Of a stretch of DNA of 64,000 nt, positions 1 to 10,853 are shown one piece after another. Below the pieces are notes generated by a model that was not told the origin of the DNA, did no database searches, and saw only the letters and a program-made list of their open reading frames with translations. Position 1 is the first letter of the stretch. The number at the start of each line of letters is the position of its first letter. A program made the translations under genes and the position numbers. The DNA is taken from contig CM061139.1 in NCBI GenBank assembly GCA_030789695.1, positions 7,517,878-7,581,877 on the forward strand, read 5' to 3'. This DNA comes from Scilla litardierei (lineage: Eukaryota > Streptophyta > Magnoliopsida > Asparagales > Asparagaceae).

Positions 1-706
1 AAGTGAAAATCGTGAATAGTGAATCGTTATAAGTGAAAATCGTGAAAAGTGATTCGTGAATTAGTGATTTGGTAGCTTTTGCTACATCGTGCGTGCTTGT
101 CCCTTCTTGTCCTTTTAACTGTTGCATCATACTTAAATGTCATGTCATTGCATCCTACTTGAACTGTTAGGTTGTTAGTTACTTTCAGTTTCCTTGCCCA
201 AGTCTTTTAGACTTGCTGACATGTGCCCCTCTCTCTTTTGGGTGACACATGTTAGATCCTGAGCCAGAGTTCGTGGGAGAGGACGTGGTGTTTGCTGACG
301 CCGAGTCAGGACCCGCGTTCGCTGAGGAGGAGTACGTGGACACCGGGGACCAGTCCTAGTGTCTTCGTTGAGCTTTCCCTTTATTTTTTAGACTGCTGTA
401 GTTGTTCGGTGCGCGGCACCAATACTCTGTTTATGTTTGTCTTTGTTGGCCTTGTTCTGGGCCTTTAAACTCTTTCCTTTAGCCTGGTGGCTTTTCTGGA
501 TGTTGAACTTAATTTTATGTTTGGACATTGCTGAGATTTGGGATTTTATTTCTGTATCTCCTTGTGTTATTATCTTGTTCTGCTCGTGGTTACATGGACC
601 TGCACTTGTTTTACTGACGCTTATCAGGCGTGTAGCTTCACAGCTCCACGTCTGTGCGGACCTTCTCACGTCTCGCCTCCATTGCTTTGGGAAGCGGGGC
701 ATGACA
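1..706 (+). mobile_element. 3' portion of a chromovirus-type (Tekay/Del-like) LTR
   Basis: This stretch ends in GGGAAGCGGGGCATGACA at 689-706. It matches, with divergence, the end of the LTR that finishes at 48488 and the short LTR that finishes at 41455: the same order of TTCGGTGCG, GGGCCTTT, GCTTATCAG, TGTAGCTTCAC and the terminal CATGACA. The LTR start lies outside the window. The first 60 bases hold degenerate tandem copies of an AAGTGAAAATCGTGAA-like unit. There is no convincing protein; short ORFs here are accidental. Lineage is inferred from family resemblance of the LTR and of the PPT seen at 44540-44565. Confidence 0.7.
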
Positions 707-1068
707 CTTCTCATGCATGCTTGAGCCATATATTCACCGCCTATTCTGAATCGAATCGATAGTTGGGTCATTTCTTGGATTTGTGTATATGGAGCTTATT
801 GCACGATGTAGATAGTGACACCGACTGCTAGCACACGACCACACTCACTCGCGCTTCACGGCGTGGACCCATGGCACTTGTCTGGACTCCTTTTCTTTGG
901 TTTAGTATGGTGATTTGTCGTTTTCTTGCTAGGTGTGTCGTTTTTGATTTTGTTGGCCCTGACGGGCGATTTACTCTTTTTCTTTTTTTTCTCTTTTTTT
1001 TCTCCCTCCGAGCTCCCACTCTCACTCATCTTCCTCGAGGACGAGGAAGGGTTTAGCTTGGGGGATTT
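707..1068 (+). other. 3' internal end of an Athila-like element with polypurine tract
   Basis: No gene is visible. The segment contains a long pyrimidine run (about 975-1012). It ends with a TCGAGGACGAGGAAGGG stretch and then GCTTGGGGGATTT immediately before the LTR start TGACATG at 1069. A purine-rich GCTTGGGGGA box abutting TG is the usual polypurine tract and 3' LTR junction of Athila/Tat-type Ty3 elements. The left side is cut by, or joined to, the LTR that ends at 706. Confidence 0.6.
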
Positions 1069-1314
1069 TGACATGTGTGTATGTTTTATATATCCACGCA
1101 CGTCTTCTTTGTGTTTTTCCGTTATTTTCTGCAGTCTCGTATCCGTTTTCTCGTATTTTCTTGTTTTCTTTCACTTCTCCGTGTTTTTACGTGTTTGCAG
1201 GAGTTTGCCAGCTTAGGAGACACATAACGACGATATCAGAATTCCCCAGAGCAACGGAAGGAGTCACGTGTGATCCAGGGGGTCAGCCACAAAGATTTCT
1301 ATCTTTTAACCCCT

Positions 1315-1773
1315 CACTCGATCGGTTGGATACAGCCAACCGATCGGGTGATGCACGCGTGCACGACCCGGAAGCCGCTGAAGCAACGAGAGTGTCAACC
1401 GACCGGGTCAGAGACCGGTTCAGCCCGATCGATTTCTCTGGAAATTGAAGCTGAATTCCAACCGATCGGGTGACCTTCACCCGATCGGTTCATCTGTAGC
1501 CGATCCCCCGAAGACACAACCCGGAGAGCTCACCCGACCGCCAGCTGACCGTGCCAAAAACGTCGCGACTTACTGTCTTTTTGGGCAACAATTCCAACCG
1601 ATCGGTTGATTTATCAACCGATCGGTTCACCCGACGACACCAAGATCCAAACGACGAGCTGCTTCCTCCAATCGATCGTGTCGTCTGACCGGGTGAAGTT
1701 TCTGAAGACCGATGCCGATTATTGAAGCAGGTCACTCGATCGGGTGATTCTTCACCCGATCGGGTGACATCGC
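1315..1773. repeat. CCGATCGG palindrome array upstream of the LTR TATA box
   Basis: About ten CCGATCGG or close variants (CGATCGG, CCGACCGGG, CCGATCG) occur in 460 bp, flanked by AACC/GGTT or CACC/GGGTG arms. Each makes a 12-14 bp palindrome, often in facing pairs such as CACCCGATCGGTT. The last pair ends only a few bases before the TATA box at 1778. The spacing is irregular, so this is a cluster of sites rather than a simple tandem repeat. Confidence 0.85.
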
Positions 1774-1777
1774 TTTC

Positions 1778-1785
1778 TATAAATA
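1778..1785 (+). promoter_or_regulatory. TATA box of the 1069-2681 LTR
   Basis: TATAAATA lies inside the LTR just downstream of the palindrome array, the expected place for the core promoter between U3 and R. No initiator can be fixed from sequence alone. Confidence 0.6.
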
Positions 1786-2681
1786 TAAGCCCTATATTTT
1801 CAGAAACGGGAGCTGAGTTGTATTTTCTGTTTTCTCTCCATTTTGTGACGGCTGGAATTTATTTGATATTAGTAAGTTGTCGCTTTTACTGCTTTTCAAT
1901 CGTCAGATCATGTTTTTAACAGTCGATTTTCATTTAGATTGCTTTTTACCTAAAATGTGTGAGTAGTACCCAAATCTGGGATTTTGGTGGAAACCCCTTC
2001 GTGGGTTCTCCCTAATGCGTCAATAGGACTAGGAAATCGATAGGAAATAAGAATCTATCGGTTACGCGGGGTGTTTCATTGTCATCGGCGGGAAAAAGAC
2101 CGCCTTTGACCGTTGGGCCAAGGGGGAATAAACTTGGCGGTTGACTCCCTAGCCATAGCTCACGCCCTTAGCGTAGACATCGAATCCTAGCACGCGGGAG
2201 CGGCAGGATGAGGTGTTGGGAGTTATCGTTGCGAGCTTAGTGCTCCCGGAGTCGGTCAGTGTTAATGGACATAGGAATGCCCACTGACCGAACCCGGGTA
2301 GGCCGGTGTATCATCCTGGGCACCGACCGGAATATCGGACCCATGGGACGCTGGTATCACTCTTAGAGGCAACGTCTCACCAATAGACCCTAATTCCGAT
2401 CGTTATCCTATCCGTCGGCCGTGTTAGCGAGAATCACATGATAGGGAGGAAACCAAAGTTACAGGTTTCCTTTATTATTGTTTAACCCCTTACCTACGAT
2501 TCGTGACAAACCATCATTCAATTCGGGCTAGCTCACCCCTAGGGTGAATTTGGTCCTTTCTGACACAAGCACAACCACGTCTCCCTGTGTTCGACCCCTA
2601 CAACACCGTGCACTTGCGGTTATAAATATTTAAATCTCACGCCCCCAATTTCCTATTGCACTTGCATGCATATGCCCAACA

Positions 2682-5059
2682 ACGCGGGGGGCGTCAGGCA
2701 ACTATAGGACCAGTGTTACAGTTGTTGAGCTACACTCAAGCTGTGACATGGCAACCTTGTAGAAACCAACTCCTTAAATACATAAGATGAAATCTTGACT
2801 TGACCCAAACTATCGTCTCGTGAATACACCGAGCGCTGGCGTAAGTTGAGTCAAAGATGTAGTCTGGCTAGATGTAGTTTAAGACCTGACCCAAACCGCC
2901 GTGTCGTGAATACACCGAGTGCCCGGGCAAGTCAGGCTAGACACGAAAACAAGGGTCCGACTAGACTAGACATTGTGATTTGGATGAGCACACTCATGAT
3001 CACAAATGGCTAGGGGTAAAAACCGATAAGAGGGTCATATCTGATATGATCGATGAAGAGTCATCTTCCGATTACAGAGTACTACAACTTGTTGAGCTAC
3101 ACTCAAGGTTGTTAGGCTCAAGGTGATTGTACCTCTTACCCATTAATTTTAATTCGATTAAATCGTTCGTTATTAAGCTTTGAAACGATCGTAAAAATAG
3201 TGGGAGGATATAGATAGATAAAAGCCAATCTACCTATATTTAATATTGAACATATGCTAAACTAGGGCGAGACTATGTTTACCGAAGGAATCAAAATATA
3301 ATATTTTAATCGAATAAGTTAACTGGTCGAATAGGTTGATTAATTGAATATCAAAGTTAAATTCTAATTGATAGAATTAAACTATATTCTCGTTGACATT
3401 AAAATGACCTTCTAAAGAACAGACTTAAGAAATATGATTTCATTTACGTTCTGGCTCCAACAAATAAATTCACGCTACATGACACTCGTCTCTATATGAG
3501 GCAGCTTGAGCATATAGGAAATTCGAAGTTTGTTTCTCTCTACAACTTGTAAAGCTACGCTTAAGGTTGTATGGACAAACAATTTTGATCCGCAAAGTTC
3601 GAGAATTCGATCAAACTGTTTGAGTCGAATACGAGTGCATGAGCGGTGCAAGACTATGTATCCCAACCGGATCTTGAGACAAGCAACTTCTTGAGCTACA
3701 CTCAAGATTACAACTCTCAGGCGTTTGGATACATGAGATGCTTGCATAACTATTTATTTATGTTGGGTTATTTAATATCTAAATGTGATTTAGAAAAGGA
3801 AGAAGGCACTCCGGAAAGTCAATTGAGAAAGTTAGTCATTAATAAAGGCATAAGTAGGAGGAAATGAAAATGTGACATATTTTTGATGTCACGATTTCAG
3901 AATAATTGTTATACAAAAGACGTCTAACACAATTTGACGAATGTCGTCACCTTGCTTCTGAAGCAATGTTTTGTTTGAGTAATTTGTGATAACTATAGTA
4001 TATATTAAATGTTAATATATAAATACACAAGAAAGTAGCAAACTTTTATGGCAAAATAGACTAGGCTGTATCGAGAGAGTAAGCTTCATAGGTCACATAA
4101 AGAGGGGTATGACCTCTCGTATTATGAAGTCTACAGACACTTGTGAGTCTTATCCTCTTAGATATAATGGCCGAAACCCATCTGTAAGACAGTGTGAGAA
4201 TGAGTTGTCGAACTCAGTCTGGTACATACTGATGTACGCGAGTCTAGATTAACCAAAATAAGTTAATCGTATATTTTAAGATACGTGTTCTTGATGAAAC
4301 ACAAGTCTGATAAAAAAAGAATGAAATGACTAAAGTATTTAAACTGATTCGATTAGATCGAATGTTCAAATACTTAGCTATATTAAATCTTGCGTAATTA
4401 AAAGAAAATATGATTTTCTCTCAGGTCAAGTCTGTTAACACATCGGTGTGTTAAAAGGTATGAATCACACTTAGTTAGACTTGGTGCGATCCATAGCAAG
4501 TGACACTGAGTTAAGTCATCCCTCTGGGTTAAGTCCCAGATAATAATGCCTAGGTTTTGATAATGTTCTATGAGGACAATATCAATAAGATATTCATTAA
4601 ATCGATCATTAGGAAGTTGTATAAGTACTCGAATTTCGTGAGACGAAGAGTCGAGTTGGACATCATAACTGATGATGACTTAGTCAACTTCTAGGATGAA
4701 ATTCGGAGTAGTAACTCCGATTTATAACTTGATGCAATCAGAACAGGTCCGTGTGCGTAAATAAATTTTGGAATTTAGTTTACGTGCCCAAGGAAAATGT
4801 TTCCTCACTTTCTGCAAGTAAATCTTTAAGTTGAAAGATTAGTGCAGAAAGGAAAATAGTGAAGTGCAGTCATATTGGTCGAGAACGGTTTTCATCCAAA
4901 TTCCTATAAAACGGATTAGAATGGAACCCGTTTTTTCGCCAGCAGATGTGTACAGATCTATTCAGACCAAACTCGATGTAAACGATTAAGTTGACCATGA
5001 AAATTGGAGCATTTACTTATAAGTTCGTTTTTCTAAATATGATTTAGACGGACCAACTT
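2682..5059. other. Gene-free decayed repeat DNA
   Basis: I recognise no coding region. The sequence includes three copies of a TTGAGCTACACTCAA hairpin (listed separately). It also has a direct repeat around CGTGAATACACCGAG (about 2795-2850 and 2885-2940). The rest is AT-rich and resembles untranslated retroelement sequence, probably of the copia element whose pol end is at 5060-5463, but I cannot prove the link. Confidence 0.5.
2725..3705. repeat. Dispersed TTGAGCTACACTCAA hairpins
   Basis: Exact TTGAGCTACACTCAA (stem TTGAG/CTCAA, loop CTACA) occurs at 2725-2739, 3092-3106 and 3691-3705. A degenerate copy (TTGTAAAGCTACGCTTAA) sits near 3547-3564. Flanking bases (CAACTTG before, GGTTG after) extend the inverted repeat in the 3092 copy. 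Spacing is irregular, so these are scattered copies and not a tandem array. Confidence 0.75.
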
Positions 5060-5463
5060 ATATGAATTGGCCAGATAGTTTTCAAGGTCAGTGGGAGCGT
5101 ATAAATTACATACGAGGCATCAAAGAAATGGAACATATATTTTGACAAAAGTAATCAAAAAGTTTGATACTTTATCAGAAATAGATATGAGCCATTTGAA
5201 ATGACCATTAACTAATTTAAAGATTATTATCTTAATGTACGATGAACTGGATACGATCCAAGGAAATAAAATATTATGGATTCCGACAGACCAAATGAAT
5301 TATTTGAATGAGATTCAAATGGTTGGTCTAACCTGAACATAGAAACCCCTTAAGTCTATAATGTAGACGATTTTAGCAGATCCACTCATAAAGGCTTTAC
5401 CACATGAAGTCGGGAAAACTAATGTGTAAAAACGGTATAAGATACCGAGATAAATGGGCCAGA
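5060..5463 (+). pseudogene. pol: Remnant of a Ty1/copia pol C-terminus
   Basis: Broken reading frames on the plus strand give an ADPLIKALPHE-like peptide around 5370-5406. It corresponds to the ADPLTKxLP motif near the end of copia RNase H/pol. Upstream traces are weak and full of stops. A polypurine box follows at 5464-5477, as expected at the end of a copia pol. No function is possible; the fragment is useful only for fixing element orientation (plus). Confidence 0.55.
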
Positions 5464-6589
5464 GTGCAAGTGGGAGATGTTGAGAGAAGATACCTTCGAG
5501 GCAATCTATCTCTGTGTGTGAATAGCACAAACATCTTGTTCGATATAACAGTAAGCTGTTTGGTAATAATTTATCTAAGTTATATTATAATGTAGTTAAC
5601 ATTAGATATTAACTTAGGTAAAGTCCTGAGACTTTATGCAAGGTCAAACTTGTATGTAGATGAGTATCTCGATCATGGAACAATGTTTGATCGTCTGTAG
5701 CATAAGTCTAAAAGGGTTCGTGGTCGTAAATATTTCGAGACAAGAATATCGAAACATCGGATAGACCATTGTGTCTTAGTCTTCACCATTTAGCGGTGGC
5801 GATGATCTCATGATCGCTTGACTTGGAAAAGTCGAAGACGAGACACAGGTGCTCATTAGAGAATGAGTTCACTGAACGATCCACAAGAGTTATCATATGG
5901 TTATATTGACCAATCTGTCAATGATAACTCTTAGTGATGATAGGCTAGTTGGTCTTTTGACTTGAGGTCATTTTTACGAACCTGTGCGTGAACGGTGCCA
6001 CTTAGATCAACTGACCTAGCTTCGAGGAAAGGCCCGTCGAAAGGTCTTTTTGATTGGGTGTCACTTGAAGCGTACGAGGCGAGTAATGACCAAGAGAGGA
6101 TTCGTCTCTCCCGGTCAATGGGAGTTAGTGTCGTAGGGTTAGTTCGGTCTTTAGTAAAATCTCTGATTAGAGTATGTTGGAAGAAGTCCAAACCGGAGTC
6201 AAGTTATTGGGGTTGACAGTTTGACCGTACCCTAGACTTGATTTACACGACATAGTTTAGACGAAGAGACTATAACTGCGGAATTCATCACGGAAACAGT
6301 CAGGATGGTCCCGACAATACTCATGTCAATGAGTCAACCACATAATGATGATTCCTAAAGCAGGGACAGCAACCACTGCTCGTGATCACTACCGTATAGG
6401 GCTTCGAGCCCAACCTGTTGTAAGGATCAGGCTGTAGGGTCTCACACAGAGTGCGACTTTCGTCTAGTAATATGCAGAAATTAGTTAGGGAGAATAATTT
6501 GCATTTGATGCAAGGGATAAAATATTGCAAAATATGTTTGCAATGATCTCCTGCATTCGGGATAAATGATCCTGAGTGCAAGTGGGAGA
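5464..6589 (+). other. Copia 3' untranslated region bounded by two PPT-like boxes
   Basis: GTGCAAGTGGGAGA occurs twice, at 5464-5477 and 6576-6589, each followed by TGT. Only the second abuts an LTR-like sequence (6590 onward). No gene lies between them. The intervening DNA has the stop-rich character of untranslated 3' copia sequence. The first box may be an internal or older PPT. Confidence 0.6.
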
Positions 6590-8029
6590 TGTAGAGGAAT
6601 GTGCCCTCAGATCATTTGTATTTGATGCAAATGATAATTTAAGCCTAGATAGGGACTAATTTGCATATGGTGCAAAAGAGATTAAATGTGTCTTAAATTA
6701 TTTTAGACTATATTTAATTAATAAACGCAAGGAAAAGATTACCTGGATGACGGGATCGTCCCGCTCTAAACGCAGGTTCAAACCGCGTCAAAAACAGAGT
6801 CCAATAAGTCTATTTAAAGTGTTTAAATAGAAGCCCAAAGCAGTCAAGCCCAAAAGAAAAGCCCATGCTTTAATATTTAAAGTAGATTTTTTAAGCAAAA
6901 AAAAGGAATGCCTTAATTGGCCCGGCCCAAAAAGCCGGGCCCTGTTTGCAGACGCCCAAAGGGCGCTGCAAAGCAGTGCCCCAAATTAATTTGGGCCGCT
7001 GCCCATCTGGGGCGCGTGCTGTCAGCGCCCCATTGGGCTGCGTGCACTGGCAATAGTAGGGGCCCACTGGGTGGGTCCCACTGTGGGTTCGGAACCCTAG
7101 GCGTGTGCAGAATTTTGACGGCTCAGTTTTTGCGAAAAACAAGCTTTGGGCTGAACTTTGGGCGATCAATTGGAGGGTCAAACGAACTCGGATTGACAAA
7201 CGGTTTTTTTCCTATGCGTTCACCTTTGAACACCCTTCATATTGTTAGGTTGTATCAATCATGAAGCTCAACGTGAGTGAGTTAAAATTCACGGAAGTTT
7301 GCCCTTTGTGAAAGGCAAACTAACTTGATTTTATTAACTCTCATTTATTAGTCCCACATCGGTTGTGGAGAAAAGGGGAGAGTCCACCGCCTATATAAAT
7401 AAGGACATCCCCCTTCCTCCAAACTCGTCCCAAGCTCTAGATCTGAGCGGCTCTCGTAAATGTTGGAACACGCTCGGATCTAGGCTTAAATTAATAATTC
7501 TCATCTCTCTAGTATTTCTGCCTTACTCCTGAGGGCTCTAGCAAAGACGCAACGGAGTTTGGATTCAGATCCAAAATCTTGGCGAAGGTTTCACTCACGT
7601 GAAACTTTATTCCGTGCGTGGTTGGCTCGGCAACACGGAATTGATCGCCTCGGGATGCGGAGCGGTTCGAGGAGCAGTTCGGGGAGCGGTTCAAGGAGCG
7701 GCTCGGCGTGAGACAGGGAGCGACTCAGAAGACGGTGCGAAACATCTTGCCTGCCCCAGGGTTGAGATTCCGGGTATGTATTTTATTAGCATTAGTTTAA
7801 TTTAATCGCAGTAGGTTAGATCCTTCTTGGGATGGTCAGATCCATCCCAAGTTGGCATAGATCTTGGCTAAGGGTCTTGTACCTTAGGGCCAAGTTAAAT
7901 TGTTTAACTGCATGTTAATTAGATTAACATAGTTTTATTTTCCGCTGCAAATTCGTATGTCTATGTTCCGTCCGACTTAGGACGTTAATATAGAGTTTTT
8001 GTGCCCTAAGGGTTCCCCAAAACCCTTCA
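6590..8029 (+). mobile_element. 3' LTR of a Ty1/copia element
   Basis: Starts TGTAGAGGAATG directly after the copia polypurine tract AAGTGGGAGA and carries a TATA box (TATATAAATAAGG from 7392). It ends near CCCTTCA at 8029, where the Tat-type gag segment begins. It includes a TTAGTCCCACATCGG phrase about 40 bp before the TATA box and a GC-rich block at 6915-7090. The end coordinate is inferred from the CA terminus and the composition change; no target duplication was found. Confidence 0.55.
7392..7404 (+). promoter_or_regulatory. TATA box of the 6590-8029 LTR
   Basis: TATATAAATAAGG lies mid-LTR, placing U3 at about 800 bp. Confidence 0.6.
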
Positions 8030-9640
8030 CCTCCAGCCTCGGGATCGCTCGGCAGGCTCCCGGGCGGGGGCGAATTCTCGCGCTGGGCCCAGGCGATCCT
8101 ATGGGCGACGCCCCCACTGGGTCGCGTCTCGGCTGAGCGAGCTGGTGACGATCCCGGGACCCATCTTATTGCCTTGGCTTGGGGTAGGACCGAGGCTCGC
8201 CTTGGGAAAACTTCGCTGGGGCGACTGGTTTCTTCCCGCCGAGAGTTTCCTCGCTCAGCGCATACCTCTCCACCTGGGCGATCAATGCGTCGTAGTCGAT
8301 CGGTGGGTCTCGGAGCAAGAATTTGTGGAGGCTCCGATTTTGCAGTCCCGTCTTGAAGGTCAGCATGAGTACTTCGTCGCTGCAGGCCACCACCGCCCGC
8401 CTTTCGTCCTGAAAGCAGCGCAGGTACTTCCCAGTCGTCTCTCTTTCCCCTTGGATTATCATGCTGAGGTAGTCCAAGGGCTTTTCTTTACGCACCCGGC
8501 CCGGAACTTTTGGCAGAACTTATGGGATAATTCGTCGAAGCTCCCAATGGATCTCGCCGGCAAGCCATAGTACCACTCCAGCGCCGTGTCCCGCAGGCTC
8601 TGCGAGAAAAGCAGGCACAGGGACGCGTCATCTACATCCTGTGCCTCCATCATCCCCGGTACTGTTGTACGTGCGAGAGGGGGTCACCTCTTCCGCCGTA
8701 GGTGGCTAGATGGGGGACCTTGAATCTCACGGGTCTTGGGACTGACGTGATCCACCGCGCCAACGGCGTGGCCTCCTCGGGGTAGGCGGGGCGTTCTGGC
8801 ATGCACCCTCTCTACCACTCTGGGGTTTGGCTTCGGTCTCGCCTCGATTGCCAACGGTCATCATGCCCCGGGAAATAATGAAGTGGTCGCCGGGGAGGGC
8901 TCCCTCCGCGTGTTGGGGATTCGACGGGCGACAGGCCATGGTCATTCCAGTATCGTCAGCCCATTGCCGTCGCCTCCTGGATCTCTCTCTGCTCTTGATT
9001 CTCCCTTAGGAGTCTTTCGCGCTCTGTGGCGAGGAAGCGGAGCTGTTGACGAACGGCTTCCTCGTCCAGGTGATCTGGGGAGAGATGTCGACGGGGTGGA
9101 CTTTGCCGCCGAGACGGGGACCAGGCGATCGGTGGGCTGCGCTCATTCACCTGTCACCGGCCTGTCACCGACACCTCCGGGATCTCCCGGTCCTCCTCAT
9201 TCTCCCTCCAGAGCCTTTCGCGTTTCGCGATAATGAAGCGGAGTTGCCGTTAGGTGGTTTCTTCGTCGAGGAGGGCTTGCCGGGCGGCCTCGGCCGCTTC
9301 ATCCTGATGCCTCTGTGTAGCAGTCGCTTCATCCTGGTGCCTTCGTAGCCGCACGATTTCCATTTCTTCCTCCAAGAGCTTCTGTTGGGCTGCTATCTCC
9401 TCGGCGAGTCCTTTGTTCCCCATTTCTTCAACGAACTGAGGGTGGAGATTCCACCTCACGTTCAGGGGCTCAGAGGGGCTCGGGGGTGCTTCGGCTCCAG
9501 CCGTTAGGAAGCCCGCCATCACCTTGGCGAAGGCCTCGAAGCTCTGCTGCACCGCGCGGGCTGAGGCCTGGATCGTTTCGACCTCCACCTCCGGGGGTGG
9601 ATTAGTCGCGGAGTCACGGGGTGGGAGTGCGATTCTTGAT
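8030..9640 (-). pseudogene. gag: Tat-type Ty3/gypsy gag (decayed)
   Basis: Capsid precursor of a retrotransposon, read on the minus strand. N-terminal coiled-coil-like peptides rich in E, Q and R lie at 9588-9250 and about 9150-8956. The core follows at about 8710-8166: KVPHLATYGGRGDP, then LFSQSLRDTALEWYYGL and FDELSHKFCQKF, matching the Retrotrans_gag pattern of a Y-G-DP segment and a W-Y core. The frame shifts near 9200, 8950, 8700 and 8490, so it cannot make a full protein. No zinc knuckle, protease or RT follows; the segment ends against the copia LTR near 8030. The primer site and 5' LTR lie at higher coordinates, as expected for a minus-strand element. Lineage is inferred from gag and PBS style. 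Confidence 0.75.
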
Positions 9641-9710
9641 CAATGGGATCCTTTCCGTGGTCAGGGTTTCGGTTGACTGGTATGGGATTTGACATGGGTG
9701 TGACCCTTCG

Positions 9711-9730
9711 TTCCCATAGACGGTGCCAAT
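9711..9730 (-). other. Primer-binding region of Tat-type element 1
   Basis: Read on the minus strand, ATTGGCACCGTCTATGGGAA lies three bases from the LTR edge at 9734. This is the TTGGCGCCGTCTGTGGGAA-like leader typical of Tat/Retand-type elements. It fixes the LTR at 9734-10853 as the 5' LTR. Confidence 0.7.
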
Positions 9731-9733
9731 TTT

Positions 9734-10853
9734 TGCGGGGTAGAACTCACGTACAATGAATTTGTATTATGGAGAACCAAGGACACGATGGTTATGCTAA
9801 TGGCAGGATTAGGGTAGGCTATTTGACAGGTGTTTAGTGGGATGATGAGGCTAAGCTTGTTGCGGAAGCTGACCATGGTATCGAATCTGGTAGGATGTGA
9901 TGGGGGGGCGAACTGCCTAGGTTGAGGGCGAGCACGACCGGTGATGACGAGCTAACATGCACAAGGAGCAACTCGTCAGAAAGGCCGGGTTGGGGTCCAA
10001 CCCTTAGCCTCTCTGATGCCTAAGTCAGTAATAGGACTTAAAGCGGGGGCTAGGCACGTAGGTCGGATTGAGGGTGAGTCGACCGTACATGACGATCAAT
10101 GAGTGGAAGAACAAAGATATGGACGACCTTTGCTCTTGTGTGTAAGTAAAAAGATTGAGAGTAAATTTGCCAACTTCTTCACTGTTGGAGGCGAATAGGT
10201 ATTTATACCTGACGGGAGGCGGTTAGGTAAGGCTGACCTGGCATGCTGACTCGACATACTGAGCTGGCCCTGCTGTCAGCAGAAGCTTCGGATGAGGATA
10301 TCAGGAATGGGAGTGTCAACCATGCTTTTGTCAGACGACGCAACGACCAGGTGTGCTTTTATCAGGGTGTCAGGGTCGAAAGCATTAAGTGTCAGGGGGC
10401 GCAGCGGCCAGGGGGTGCTTTGTCAGACGGTCGGGCGGTGTTAGTGGTAGTAGTGTCCTTGTACTAAGTTGTTTGTCGTGTCTGATATGCCAAGGAACTG
10501 TCGGAGCGCCTCCCCGAGGCAGTGCCCAAGACAGGTCGTCGGGCCAGCCCGGGCTGAGGCTGAGCGGTCTGGGAAAACACTTTATGCGCTGACCCTAGCG
10601 AACTGGGGGAGAACGGATGCGCATCCTGCTGGGGTCGCGTTGTCGTGCTCCCCTATCAGCGGTCGAGGCTGCGCCCTTCTCCCCGTCGTGTCGGACTCTA
10701 GGATCGATAGGCGCCTTGCGGGCCTCTGAAGTTCGGGTGTGGAGCACCCTGTCGCTGGATTGGCCACCCGTTCAGGGGGGAGGGGCGAGCCAGCGTGGTA
10801 TTTCGGTGGTTTGGGACGGAAGGTCGGACTATCACGATCTTCAGGTCGTAACA
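9734..10853 (-). mobile_element. 5' LTR of Tat-type element 1
   Basis: On the minus strand it runs from TGTTACGACCTG to CTACCCCGCA (1120 bp). It has a TATA box (minus GTATAAATAC near 10197-10211) and a CTGACTTAGGCATC phrase that recurs, slightly changed, in the other Tat LTR at 22410-23233. It interrupts a copia RT gene that resumes at 10854. No left-hand target duplication was found because the element's other end is missing. Confidence 0.7.

Larger units (their letters stand above)
1069..2681 (+). mobile_element. 3' LTR of an Athila-like Ty3/gypsy element
   Basis: The LTR begins TGACATGTGT directly after a polypurine tract and ends near CCCAACA at 2681 (end uncertain by a few bases). It has a TATA box at 1778-1785. 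Its tail has the phrase CTCCCTGTGTTCGACCCCTA, of the kind common near the 3' end of Athila/Tat LTRs. U3 carries the CCGATCGG array. No 5' partner is in the window. The family call rests on the PPT and tail phrase only, so lineage is moderate confidence. Confidence 0.6.
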
